Assembly (NCBI GenBank): GCA_964250215.1
Contig: CAXUEX010000026.1
Span: 1 to 25,349, forward strand
Reading direction: 5' to 3'
Length of the DNA stretch: 25,349 nt
DNA from: DAIDJM01 sp964250215
Lineage (GTDB): Bacteria; Pseudomonadota; Alphaproteobacteria; Acetobacterales; Acetobacteraceae
A model generated the notes under the pieces. That model was not told the DNA's origin, ran no database searches, and saw only the letters and a program-made list of their open reading frames with translations. This document shows positions 1 through 7,305 of the stretch, piece by piece (position 1 is the first letter of the stretch; every line of letters starts with the position of its first letter). The position numbers and the translations under genes are program-made.

Positions 1-85
1 GCGATACGGCGGCGGCGTGGTGGGGGTGCCGCCGGTGGTGGTTGGGCCGCCGCCGGTGGCCACCTACGCGCCGCCGCCGTATCGC
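1..85. repeat. Perfect 17-bp inverted repeat inside the Pro/Gly-rich coding end
   Basis: Bases 1-17 are the exact reverse complement of bases 69-85, separated by 51 bases. The arms encode YGGG-type and PPPYR-type residues, so part of the match comes from GGC/GCC codon runs, but the ATAC/GTAT core is not low-complexity. The left arm touches the window edge and could be longer. Confidence 0.5.
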
Positions 86-148
86 TGGGTGCCCGGTTAT
101 TACGCGCCGGGCGGCAGGTGGATACCGCCGCACTGGGGTTATTACTGA
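2..148 (+). CDS. C-terminal end of a Tyr/Pro/Gly-rich protein (5' cut by window edge)
   Basis: The frame is open from the window edge to TGA at 146-148 and gives 48 residues very rich in Pro, Gly, Val and Tyr. It includes the spaced motifs RWVPGYY and RWIPPHWGYY. Such repeated W-V-P-G-x-Y/W segments are typical of small exported or surface proteins with YXWVPGHY-like repeats in Proteobacteria; this is recalled family knowledge and no function is established. No start codon is inside the window, so size, signal peptide and promoter are unknown. The stop codon overlaps the end of the convergent minus-strand gene by 7 bases. Base composition is extremely GC-rich even for this window, as expected from Pro/Gly codons. 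Confidence 0.6.
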   Translation, partial: RYGGGVVGVPPVVVGPPPVATYAPPPYRWVPGYYAPGGRWIPPHWGYY

Positions 149-477
149 GGCGGATCGGGCGGACCGGCAGGTTCCTCCCGGCCTTCTTCCCGTAGCCTCA
201 GCACGCCCTTGGCTTGCAGTTCGCCAAGCATGTCCCAGACGTCCGCGGCGATGACGCCCGGCGGTGCATCGAATTGTTGCGCCAGCGCTTCCACGATGCC
301 GGCGGTGGTGCGGCTGCCGTCGATCAGGTGCAGCACGGCGGTGGCGTGTTCGTCCGGCAGAAACAGGCGTTCGGGGCCGAGCACGAGCCAGGCCGCGCGC
401 ACGGGATCGTGGCGAAACTTCATGCCCGGAGCCAAGCGCGGGGTGGCAAGAGGATCGTAAGGCAGCCCGACGACCAT
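142..477 (-). CDS. PqqD-like small protein (PqqD-family peptide chaperone), orphan
   Basis: This 111-residue protein resembles PqqD. It has an R-L-A-P-G-M-K-F-R-H-D start (about residues 14-24), a central L-G-P-E-R-L-F-L-P-D-E segment, then L-I-D-G-S-R-T-T-A-G-I-V and a C-terminal helix ending in L-Q-A-K-G-V-L. In the family, PqqD binds the PqqA precursor peptide and presents it to the radical-SAM enzyme PqqE; related domains act as RiPP recognition elements. Here it begins 13 bases after the fdsA stop, in the same direction, so it is probably the last gene of the formate dehydrogenase operon. No pqqA, B, C or E lies beside it, because downstream is a convergent gene. The last 18 or so residues are a charged, Pro-rich tail. 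A genuine PQQ role cannot be assumed; an accessory role for the dehydrogenase is equally possible. The start is the ATG at 477, with AAGG close upstream. Confidence 0.72.
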   Translation of the reverse strand: MVVGLPYDPLATPRLAPGMKFRHDPVRAAWLVLGPERLFLPDEHATAVLHLIDGSRTTAGIVEALAQQFDAPPGVIAADVWDMLGELQAKGVLRLREEGREEPAGPPDPPQ

Positions 478-490
478 CGCCTTGCTTTTC

Positions 491-3319
491 TTATTGGGCC
501 GCGATGCGCCGGCTCTGCCGGCTATGGCGCTGGTATTCGAGTTGCCATTCGCTGGGACCGTTGGATGGGCTGACCTGCACGGCCGTGACCTTGTATTCTG
601 GGCAGTTGGTTGCCCAGTCGGAGTGATCGGTGGTGATCACATTGGCCTGCGTGACCGGATGGTGGAACGTGGTGTACACCACGCCGGGGGCGACGCGGGT
701 GGTGAGGCGGCAGCGCAGCGTGGTTTCACCGGCACGGCTGCAAAGGCGCACCCAGTCATTCTCGACGATGCCGCGCTGCTCGGCGTCGTGCGGGTGGATT
801 TCCAGCAGATCCTCGGCGTGCCAGAGCGTGTTTTCGGTACGGCGGGTTTGCGCGCCGACATTGTATTGGCTCAGGATGCGGCCGGTGGTGAGCAGCAGCG
901 GAAAGCGCGGGCCGGTGCGTTCCTCGGTGGGGATGTATTCGGTGATCATGAAGCGGCCGCGGCCGCGCACGAAGCCGCCGACATGCATCACCGGCGTGCC
1001 TTCCGGGGCGGCTTCGTTGCAGGGCCACTGGATGGAGCCAAGTTCATCCAGCTTACTGTAGGACACACCGGCAAAGCTCGGGGTGAGCGCGGCGATTTCG
1101 GCCATGATTTCGCGCGGATGCGCGTAGCTGCCGATATCGGCGCCGATCGCCTGTGCGACACGCAGCGTGACCTGCCAGTCGGCAAGCCCGGGCAGCGGCG
1201 GAATGGCGCGACGGACGCGATTGATGCGGCGTTCGGCGTTGGTGAAGGTGCCGTCCTTTTCCAGGAACGTGCTGCCCGGCAGAAAGATGTGCGCGTAGTT
1301 CGAGGTTTCGTTGACGAAGATGTCCTGCACGATCACGCATTCCATGGCGGAAAGGCCGGCGACAACGTGGCGCGTATCGGGATCGGACTGGGCGATGTCC
1401 TCGCCTTGCAAATAGAGGAACTTGAAGCTGCCCTCGATTGCCGCATCGAGCATGTTGTTGATGCGCAGCCCCGGCTCCGGATCGAGCGGCCTGCCCCAAG
1501 CTTGCGCAAACTGGTTGCGCACCGACGCATCGCCGATGTGGCGATAGCCGGGAAGTTCGTGCGGGAAGCTGCCCATGTCGCAACTGCCCTGGACGTTGTT
1601 CTGGCCCCGTAGCGGGTTCACGCCCACGCCGGGGCGGCCGATATTGCCGGTGGCCATGGCCAGGTTGGCGAGCGCCATGACGGCCGTGGTGCCCTGGCTG
1701 TGTTCGGTGACGCCCAGCCCGTAATAGATGGCCGCATTCTTCGCGCTCGCATAGACGCGCGCGGCATTGCGGATGCTCGCCGCGGCGACGCCAGCGATTA
1801 TTGCGACGGCCTCGGGACTGTTCTGCGGTTCGCGCACGAAATCCAACCAGTCGGCGAAATCCTGCGGCTCGCAGCGCTCGGCAATGAAATCCCGGGCGAA
1901 CAGGTCTTCGCTTGCGATCGTGTGCGCCATGGCGGTGAGTACGGCCACGTTCGTGCCGGGGCGCAGCGCCAGATGTTCGATTGCGGCGATATGCGGCGTG
2001 CGCACGAGATCGATGCGCCGGGGATCGAGCACGATCAGCTTGGCTCCGGCGCGGAGCCGGCGTTTCATGCGGGCGGCGAAAACCGGATGCGCGTCGGTGG
2101 GATTGGCACCGATCAGCAGCACGACATCGGTGTGCTCGATGCTGTCGAAATCCTGCGTGCCGGCGGAGGTGCCGAAGGTGGCGCTCAGGCCGAAGCCGGT
2201 GGGGGAATGACAGACGCGGGCGCAGGTATCCACGTTGTTGTTGCCGAAGCCGGCACGAACGAGCTTCTGCACCAGGTAGGCTTCCTCGTTGGTGCAGCGC
2301 GAGGAGGCGATGCCGCCGGTGGCCGACTTGCCGTGTTTTTCCACAATCCGGTGGTAGTCGTGGGCGATGCGCGCGAAAGCTTCTTCCCAGGTGGCTTGGC
2401 GCCAGGGATGGTCGATATGGTCCCGCAACATGGGTTGCGTGACGCGTTCGCGGTGATTGGCGTAGCCCCAGGCGAAGCGGCCTTTCACGCAGCTATGGCC
2501 GCGGTTGGATTTGCTGTCCTTGTGCGGCACCATGCGCACCAATTCGGCGCCGCGCATCTCGGCGCGGAACTGGCAGCCCACGCCGCAATAGGCGCAGGTG
2601 GTGATCACGGCATGTTCGGGCTGGCCGATTTCCGCGACGCGCTTTTCCATCAGCGTGGCGGTGGGGCAGGCTTGCACGCAGGCGCCGCACGAGACGCAGT
2701 CGCTTTCCAGGAAGCTGGCATCTCCCGCGGCGATGCGGCTGGCGAAGCCGCGGCCATCCACCGTGAGCGCAAACGTGCCCTGCACTTCCTCGCACGCCCG
2801 CACGCAGCGGCTGCACAGGATGCACTTGGACGGATCGTAGTCGAAATAGGGATTGGAGGTGTCCTTGGCATCGGCCAGGTGGTTTTCGCCGGCGTAGCCA
2901 TAGCGCACCTCGCGCAGGCCCACTTCGCCAGCGGCGGTCTGCAATTCGCAATTGCCGTTCGCGCTGCAGGTGAGGCAATCGAGCGGGTGATCGGAAATGT
3001 AGAGTTCCATCACGCCGCGGCGGAGCCGGCGCAGGCGTTCGCTGCCGGTGACCACCTCCATGCCAGGGACGACCGGTGTGGTGCAGGAAGCGGGTGTGCC
3101 GGCGCGGCCGGCGATTTCCACGAGGCAAAGGCGGCACGAGCCGAACGCTTCCAGCATGTCGGTGGCGCAGAGGCGCGGGATTTTCGTGCCGATCGTGGCG
3201 GCGGCGCGCATGATGCTGGTGCCGGCGGACACGGTGACGCGAAAGCCGTCGATCGTGAGTGTGACCGGCAGCGCGTCGGGGCTTGTGGCCGGGGTGCCGA
3301 AATCGGGCTGATTCTGCAT
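491..3319 (-). CDS. fdsA: NAD-dependent formate dehydrogenase, molybdenum catalytic alpha subunit
   Basis: This 942-residue subunit would oxidise formate to CO2 at a bis-pterin molybdenum centre and pass electrons along Fe-S clusters to the FMN/NAD subunit, in the cytoplasm. Visible parts in order are: an N-terminal [2Fe-2S] domain (Cys51, 62, 65, 79); a NuoG-type cluster region (His111, Cys115, 118, 124); two ferredoxin-like [4Fe-4S] motifs (Cys166/169/172/176 and Cys208/211/214/218); a CxxCxxxC cluster before the Mo domain (Cys242, 245, 249, with Cys277); and the active-site motif ARVCHSPT, with Cys370 as Mo ligand and His371. A molydopterin-dinucleotide-binding domain closes the C terminus. 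The length fits FdsA/FdhF2-type subunits (about 930-960). It is a Cys enzyme, with no selenocysteine. The ATG at 3319 lies one base after the fdsB stop, with GAGAGG upstream inside fdsB. The neighbouring genes support this assignment over a NuoG or an assimilatory nitrate reductase. Confidence 0.95.
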   Translation of the reverse strand: MQNQPDFGTPATSPDALPVTLTIDGFRVTVSAGTSIMRAAATIGTKIPRLCATDMLEAFGSCRLCLVEIAGRAGTPASCTTPVVPGMEVVTGSERLRRLRRGVMELYISDHPLDCLTCSANGNCELQTAAGEVGLREVRYGYAGENHLADAKDTSNPYFDYDPSKCILCSRCVRACEEVQGTFALTVDGRGFASRIAAGDASFLESDCVSCGACVQACPTATLMEKRVAEIGQPEHAVITTCAYCGVGCQFRAEMRGAELVRMVPHKDSKSNRGHSCVKGRFAWGYANHRERVTQPMLRDHIDHPWRQATWEEAFARIAHDYHRIVEKHGKSATGGIASSRCTNEEAYLVQKLVRAGFGNNNVDTCARVCHSPTGFGLSATFGTSAGTQDFDSIEHTDVVLLIGANPTDAHPVFAARMKRRLRAGAKLIVLDPRRIDLVRTPHIAAIEHLALRPGTNVAVLTAMAHTIASEDLFARDFIAERCEPQDFADWLDFVREPQNSPEAVAIIAGVAAASIRNAARVYASAKNAAIYYGLGVTEHSQGTTAVMALANLAMATGNIGRPGVGVNPLRGQNNVQGSCDMGSFPHELPGYRHIGDASVRNQFAQAWGRPLDPEPGLRINNMLDAAIEGSFKFLYLQGEDIAQSDPDTRHVVAGLSAMECVIVQDIFVNETSNYAHIFLPGSTFLEKDGTFTNAERRINRVRRAIPPLPGLADWQVTLRVAQAIGADIGSYAHPREIMAEIAALTPSFAGVSYSKLDELGSIQWPCNEAAPEGTPVMHVGGFVRGRGRFMITEYIPTEERTGPRFPLLLTTGRILSQYNVGAQTRRTENTLWHAEDLLEIHPHDAEQRGIVENDWVRLCSRAGETTLRCRLTTRVAPGVVYTTFHHPVTQANVITTDHSDWATNCPEYKVTAVQVSPSNGPSEWQLEYQRHSRQSRRIAAQ

Positions 3320-3320
3320 G

Positions 3321-4853
3321 TCAGGCCGCCTCTCGGCTTGTTGCGGGCGCGAAGTCTTCGGGAAAATGCCGCAGCGCGCTGAGCACCGGATAGGGTGTGA
3401 AGCCGCCGAGCGCGCAAAGCGAACCGAGTTTCATGGTTTCGCACAGATCTTCCAGCAGCGCCGCCTGGCCGGCGATGCCGGCGCGGAGGCGGTCGATCAC
3501 TTCCACGCCGCGCGTGCTGCCGATGCGGCAAGGCGTGCATTTGCCGCAGGATTCGAGCGCGCAGAACTCCATGGCGAAGCGTGCCATGCGCGACAGGTCC
3601 ACGGTGTCGTCGAACACGACGACGCCGCCGTGCCCGATCAGGCCATCGCGCGCGGCGAACGCTTCGTAATCGAACGGTGTGTCGAACAGCGCGGGCGGGA
3701 AATAGGCACCGAGCGGGCCGCCGACTTGCACGGCGCGGACCGGGCGGCCGGAGGCTGTGCCGCCACCGAAACCATGCACGAGCTCCCCGAGCGTGATGCC
3801 GAACGGGATTTCCACGAGGCCACCGTGTTTGACGTTGCCGGCGAGCTGGACCGGCATGGTGCCGCGGGATTTGCCGCAGCCGAGTTCGGCATAGGCTTGC
3901 GCGCCACGCCCGAGGATATCCGGCACGGCCGCCAGCGTGAGCACGTTGTGCACCAGCGTCGGGCTGCCGAACAGGCCGCTGATGGCGGGAAGCGGGGGCT
4001 TGGCGCGCACCTGGCCGCGCTTGCCTTCCAGGCTGTCGAGCAGCGCGGTTTCCTCGCCGCACACATAGGCGCCGGCGCCGACGCGGATTTCCACATCGAA
4101 ACGGTGTCGGCTGCCGAGGATGCCGCGGCCGAGCAGGCCGGCGGTTTCGGCTTCACGCACCGCCTGCCCCATTGTTTCGATAGCGTTGGGGTATTCCGAG
4201 CGGAGATACACGAAGCCTTTTTCGGCTCCGGTAGCGATGCCGGCGATGGCCATGCCTTCCAGCAGCAGGAACGGGTCGCCTTCCATCACCATACGGTCGG
4301 CGAAGGTGCCGCTATCGCCTTCGTCGGCGTTGCACACCACGAATTTGCGCGCGGCGGCCGTGCCGGCGACGGTGCGCCATTTGATGCCGGCGGGGAAGCC
4401 GGCGCCGCCGCGACCGCGCAGGCCGGAGGCGGCGATTTCACCGAGCGTGGCTTCGGCGCCGAGTTCCAGTGCGCGGCGCAGGCCGGCCAGCCCACCGATT
4501 TGTTCGTATTCCGGAAAGGCGAGCGGATCGGTGCGGCCGCAGCGGCGGAAAGTGATCCGCTGCTGGCGTGCCAGGAAAGGATACTGCTCCGGCCGCCCGA
4601 TGCGACTTGGATGCGCGGCGCCGGCGAGCAGCCCCGCCGCAAGCAGGCCGGGAATATCCGACGCCTGCACCGGGCCGTAAGCGATGCGGCCGGCGGCGGT
4701 TTCCACCTCCAGTAGCGGCTCCAGCCACGCCATGCCGCGGGAGCCGGTGCGGACCAGCGTGGCTTCGGGGCATTCCCGGGCCAGGGCGGCGGCGATTTCG
4801 GTGGCGCCGAGCGCTTCGGCCAGCGCGTCGCGCGGCAGGAACAGGCGGGTCAT
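3321..4853 (-). CDS. fdsB: NAD-dependent formate dehydrogenase, beta subunit (NuoF-like, FMN/NAD)
   Basis: This 510-residue NuoF-like diaphorase subunit receives electrons from the alpha subunit and reduces NAD+. It shows the FMN-binding G-R-G-G-A-G-F-P-A-G-I-K-W motif (about 147-159), N-A-D-E-G-D-S-G-T-F (175-184), the NAD-site G-A-Y-V-C-G-E-E-T-A (261-270), and the [4Fe-4S] motif ESCGKCTPC (Cys436, 439, 442) with Cys480. The N-terminal ~100 residues form the extra domain typical of FdsB compared with NuoF. The open frame runs much further upstream, but that stretch is the antisense of the methyltransferase gene. The ATG at 4853 overlaps the fdsG stop in an ATGA arrangement and has no Shine-Dalgarno of its own, so translation is probably coupled to fdsG. 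Confidence 0.94.
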   Translation of the reverse strand: MTRLFLPRDALAEALGATEIAAALARECPEATLVRTGSRGMAWLEPLLEVETAAGRIAYGPVQASDIPGLLAAGLLAGAAHPSRIGRPEQYPFLARQQRITFRRCGRTDPLAFPEYEQIGGLAGLRRALELGAEATLGEIAASGLRGRGGAGFPAGIKWRTVAGTAAARKFVVCNADEGDSGTFADRMVMEGDPFLLLEGMAIAGIATGAEKGFVYLRSEYPNAIETMGQAVREAETAGLLGRGILGSRHRFDVEIRVGAGAYVCGEETALLDSLEGKRGQVRAKPPLPAISGLFGSPTLVHNVLTLAAVPDILGRGAQAYAELGCGKSRGTMPVQLAGNVKHGGLVEIPFGITLGELVHGFGGGTASGRPVRAVQVGGPLGAYFPPALFDTPFDYEAFAARDGLIGHGGVVVFDDTVDLSRMARFAMEFCALESCGKCTPCRIGSTRGVEVIDRLRAGIAGQAALLEDLCETMKLGSLCALGGFTPYPVLSALRHFPEDFAPATSREAA

Positions 4854-5314
4854 GCGGCCGCTGCCATGGCGGCGGCCAGGCGCGCTGGCGTGAGGCGGGC
4901 GTGCGGCCGGCCAGCGATGAGCGCGCAAGGGGCCGCGGCGCAGAGGCCGAGGCAGAACACCGGCTCCAACGTGACCGCACCATCCGGTGTGGTTTCGTGC
5001 CAGCCGAGGTTCAGGTGGGCCTGCAGATCGGCGGCGAGTTTTTCGGCGCCCTGCGCCTGGCAGGCCTCGGCGCGGCAGAGTTTCACGACCACCCGGCCCG
5101 GCGGGCGCCGGCGGAAATCGTGGTAGAACGAGATCAGGCCGTGCATTTCGGCGCGCGATCGGTTCAGGAGTTCGGCCAGAACCGGCACGGCATCGGCGGG
5201 AATATGGCCGAATTCGGCCTGGACGGCGTGCAGCATGGGCAGCGCCGCGCCTTCCAGCGTGGCCAGGGGTTCCGCGAGCTGGCGGATGCGCGAAGCTGTA
5301 TCGGAAGCCGACAC
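4850..5314 (-). CDS. fdsG: NAD-dependent formate dehydrogenase, gamma subunit (NuoE-like)
   Basis: This 154-residue NuoE-like thioredoxin-fold subunit carries one [2Fe-2S] cluster: Cys80 and Cys85 in VKLCRAEAC and Cys121 and Cys125 in VFCLGLC. It also has the conserved helix segment around G-L-I-S-F-Y-H-D-F. It is the first gene of the fds operon. I chose the GTG at 5314, because GGGAGA lies about 9-10 bases upstream and the product then begins at the usual family start; the open frame allows an ATG at 5377 (175 residues), but those 21 extra residues look non-conserved. It overlaps fdsB by 4 bases. Separate E-like, F-like and Mo-subunit genes in this order identify a formate dehydrogenase rather than complex I. 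Confidence 0.92.
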   Translation of the reverse strand: MSASDTASRIRQLAEPLATLEGAALPMLHAVQAEFGHIPADAVPVLAELLNRSRAEMHGLISFYHDFRRRPPGRVVVKLCRAEACQAQGAEKLAADLQAHLNLGWHETTPDGAVTLEPVFCLGLCAAAPCALIAGRPHARLTPARLAAAMAAAA

Positions 5315-5381
5315 GCCGGAAGTTCTCCCGTTGGCTCGAAGGCGTGTAGCAGAGCGCGGGGCAGATGGGCAGGCCAACGGC

Positions 5382-5411
5382 TTGAGGGCGTTCGCGGTGA
5401 CGGCGCATAGT
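5382..5411 (+). promoter_or_regulatory. Candidate sigma70-type promoter for the exported methyltransferase gene
   Basis: TTGAGG (5382-5387) and CATAGT (5406-5411) are separated by 18 bases in the divergent gap between fdsG and the methyltransferase gene. They sit 28 bases before its ATG and upstream of a clear GGGAGG ribosome site at 5425-5430. Each box matches the consensus at about four of six positions. In a GC-rich genome this is weak evidence. Confidence 0.25.
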
Positions 5412-5438
5412 GGCTTGGCGTTCAGGGAGGCGTGTACG

Positions 5439-6221
5439 ATGCGGGTTCAGGGTTGGATTTTGGCGGCCGCGGTGCCGTTTATGGCGGCGGCGACGGTGGA
5501 TCCTTCGCTGCAGCAGGTGCTGCACGGGCCCACGCGAACGCCGGCGAACGTGGCCCGCGATGCGGCGCGGCATCCGGCGGAGGAGCTGAGCTTTTTCGGC
5601 GTTAAACCGAATTCCACGGTGGTGGAGATCTGGCCCGGCGGCGGCTACTGGACCGAGATCCTCGCGCCGTATTTGTTTGGATACGGCACCTATTACGTGG
5701 CGTTGCCGGGCAATGATTCCGAAAAACAGACGGCGCGGTTCAAGGCGAAGATTGCCGCCAATACGCCATTCTACCGGAAGCTTCGCCTCACCGAGCTTGC
5801 GCCGGGACATACCGACATTGCGCCGCCCGGCAGCGCCGATTTCGTGCTGACGTTCCGCAATCTGCACAACTGGATGGCGGACGGCTCGGCCGAAACGAAG
5901 ATGGCGGCGTTTTACAAGGCGCTGAAGCCTGGCGGCATTCTGGGCATTGAAGACCATCGCGGGGATGCCGGCAAGCCGCAGGATCCGAAGGCCGCGAACG
6001 GCTACGTGCGGCAGGATGTGGCGATCGGTTTGGCGCAGAAGGCCGGGTTTGTGTTCGATGGCTCTTCGGAGATCAACGCCAATCCGCGCGACACGAAGGA
6101 TTATAAGGAGGGCGTTTGGACGCTGCCGCCCACCTTCGCGCTGGGAAACAAGGACCGCGCAAAATACGCGGCGATCGGTGAGGCCGATAATTTCGTGCTG
6201 CGATTCAAGAAGCCGCAGTGA
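5439..6221 (+). CDS. Exported class I SAM-methyltransferase-like protein (COG4798-type)
   Basis: This 260-residue protein has a short N-terminal hydrophobic signal-like segment (residues 5-18) followed by a methyltransferase fold. Visible motifs are E-L-S-F-F-G-V-K-P, the SAM-site motif V-V-E-I-W-P-G-G-G-Y-W-T-E-I-L, the F-V-L-T-F-R-N-L-H-N-W strand-4 region, and A-L-K-P-G-G-I-L-G-I-E-D-H-R. These match the 'predicted methyltransferase' family COG4798, whose members often carry signal peptides; its substrate is unknown. The ATG at 5439 is preceded by GGGAGG with 8-base spacing, so longer upstream starts are rejected. SAM is cytosolic, so an exported member may bind another ligand. It stands alone, divergent from fds and convergent with the GDSL hydrolase. 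Confidence 0.85.
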   Translation: MRVQGWILAAAVPFMAAATVDPSLQQVLHGPTRTPANVARDAARHPAEELSFFGVKPNSTVVEIWPGGGYWTEILAPYLFGYGTYYVALPGNDSEKQTARFKAKIAANTPFYRKLRLTELAPGHTDIAPPGSADFVLTFRNLHNWMADGSAETKMAAFYKALKPGGILGIEDHRGDAGKPQDPKAANGYVRQDVAIGLAQKAGFVFDGSSEINANPRDTKDYKEGVWTLPPTFALGNKDRAKYAAIGEADNFVLRFKKPQ

Positions 6222-6227
6222 AGTTCC

Positions 6228-6255
6228 GCCGGGGGAGCGGCTGCACTCCCCCGGC
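6228..6255. terminator. GC-rich hairpin between convergent genes (bidirectional terminator candidate)
   Basis: A perfect 10-bp stem (6228-6237 with 6246-6255) closes an 8-base loop. It sits between the stop of the methyltransferase gene (6221) and the stop of the convergent GDSL hydrolase (6261). There is no long T tract on either side, so intrinsic termination is inferred from position and stem strength. Confidence 0.65.
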
Positions 6256-6260
6256 TTACC

Positions 6261-7187
6261 TCAAATGGTGCTGGTGAGCGCCTGAAGCCCGGCGACGGCG
6301 AGAATTGCGTGGCCGGCCGCCGTGGGGTGCAGGTGATCGAAGAACAGATATGTGTTCTGCGCCGCGCCGAAGGCGTTCAGGTGGCCGCTGAGCGGGTTTT
6401 CATAATTTCCGGTCCAGACCGGCGTGGTGACGTTCTTGAAGCCGAATGCCTTGGGGTTCGCGACGCCTTTGTCGATCAGCGTGTAGGCATCGAGCAGGTG
6501 GATGCTGAGATGGTCGGCGACGCCGAGCGAGGTGAGGCCGGAGAGCAGCTCGGAATCGTATAGCGCCGAGAGCTGGGTGGCGACGGCCGCGTCGTTCGCT
6601 TCGGCCGGGGTTTTGCCGAGATCGGGCACGTTCATGATAAGAAAATTCCTGGCCCCGTCCTGCGCCAGCGCGCCGACAAAGTTCAGCTCGTTGTTCACGG
6701 CCGCCTGCACGTCCGCCGTGGCCTGGCCCGGATTGCCGGCATAGGCGGGAATGGCATCGAGCAGATCGTTGGCGCCGATGGTGATGGTGTAGAGCGCATT
6801 GGCCTGCGGCTGCGGCACGTTCAGCAGAAATTGCGCCAGTTGCGATGGAAGATCGATCGGGTTGGCGGTGTGCAGCGGCTCGGTGCCTGCCTCGGCGCCG
6901 CCATAGGCGTAGTCACGGCCGCCATTTAGGCTGGCGGTGAGGTTGCCGAGACCGAGCGATTTGGCGAGATCTTGCACCCAGACAGCACCGTTCGAGAACC
7001 GGCCATGCGAATAGATGAAGCCGGTGGGCAGCACGCCGAGCGTGAGCGCATAGTCGTTGCCGGCATCGGAAAGGCTGTCCCCGAACGCGTAGATGGTGCT
7101 GAACGACGCGGACGGGGCCTGTGGGACGGTGGGCGCGTAACCGAAACTCGGGCGGTCCGACAGGCCAAGCACGTTATGGTCGAACAT
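6261..7187 (-). CDS. GDSL/SGNH-family lipase or esterase
   Basis: This 308-residue SGNH hydrolase has block I F-G-D-S-L-S-D-A-G (nucleophile Ser38), a block II Gly region around G-G-R-D-Y-A-Y-G-G-A (89-98), block III G-A-N-D (Asn140), and block V D-H-L-H-P-T (Asp284, His287). This is the full catalytic set of the GDSL lipase/acylhydrolase family, resembling plant-type and thermolabile-haemolysin-like members. I chose the ATG at 7187 because GAGGGG lies 7 bases upstream; an in-frame ATG at 7208 would add seven residues with no better site. No N-terminal signal peptide is visible: the N terminus is polar and Pro/Ser-rich. The enzyme is therefore cytosolic or leaves by a route not using a cleavable signal. 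The substrate is unknown. It is divergent from the secreted-protein gene at 7306. Confidence 0.88.
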   Translation of the reverse strand: MFDHNVLGLSDRPSFGYAPTVPQAPSASFSTIYAFGDSLSDAGNDYALTLGVLPTGFIYSHGRFSNGAVWVQDLAKSLGLGNLTASLNGGRDYAYGGAEAGTEPLHTANPIDLPSQLAQFLLNVPQPQANALYTITIGANDLLDAIPAYAGNPGQATADVQAAVNNELNFVGALAQDGARNFLIMNVPDLGKTPAEANDAAVATQLSALYDSELLSGLTSLGVADHLSIHLLDAYTLIDKGVANPKAFGFKNVTTPVWTGNYENPLSGHLNAFGAAQNTYLFFDHLHPTAAGHAILAVAGLQALTSTI

Positions 7188-7248
7188 GTTGTTTCCCCTC
7201 GGTTGCATGGCGGCGTCGGTGACCGCCTTATGGTTACGGTAGCACGAG

Positions 7249-7278
7249 TTGACCGGGGTGCAATCGGGGCGTTACGTT
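7249..7278 (+). promoter_or_regulatory. Candidate promoter for the secreted-protein/aldehyde-dehydrogenase unit
   Basis: TTGACC (7249-7254, five of six to the -35 consensus) and TACGTT (7273-7278, weak) are spaced by 18 bases. They end 27 bases before the ATG at 7306, in the gap divergent from the GDSL hydrolase. The -10 box is poor, so this is tentative. Confidence 0.25.
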
Positions 7279-7305
7279 GCCCGCTTCCATTTTCGGTGGT
7301 GTGGC

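Noticed and set aside
482..3382. Long plus-strand open frames (482-1612 and 1700-3382)
   Set aside because: They lie antisense to the strongly conserved fdsA. Their translations are Ala/Gly/His/Asp-rich with no family signature, the usual shadow of GC-rich codon use.
3318..4715. 465-residue plus-strand open frame
   Set aside because: It is fully antisense to fdsB, which has all FMN, NAD and Fe-S motifs; composition is shadow-like.
4854..5957. Upstream extension of the fdsB frame to 878 residues
   Set aside because: The extension is antisense to the methyltransferase gene and overlaps fdsG; the ATG at 4853 forms an ATGA overlap and begins at the family's usual start.
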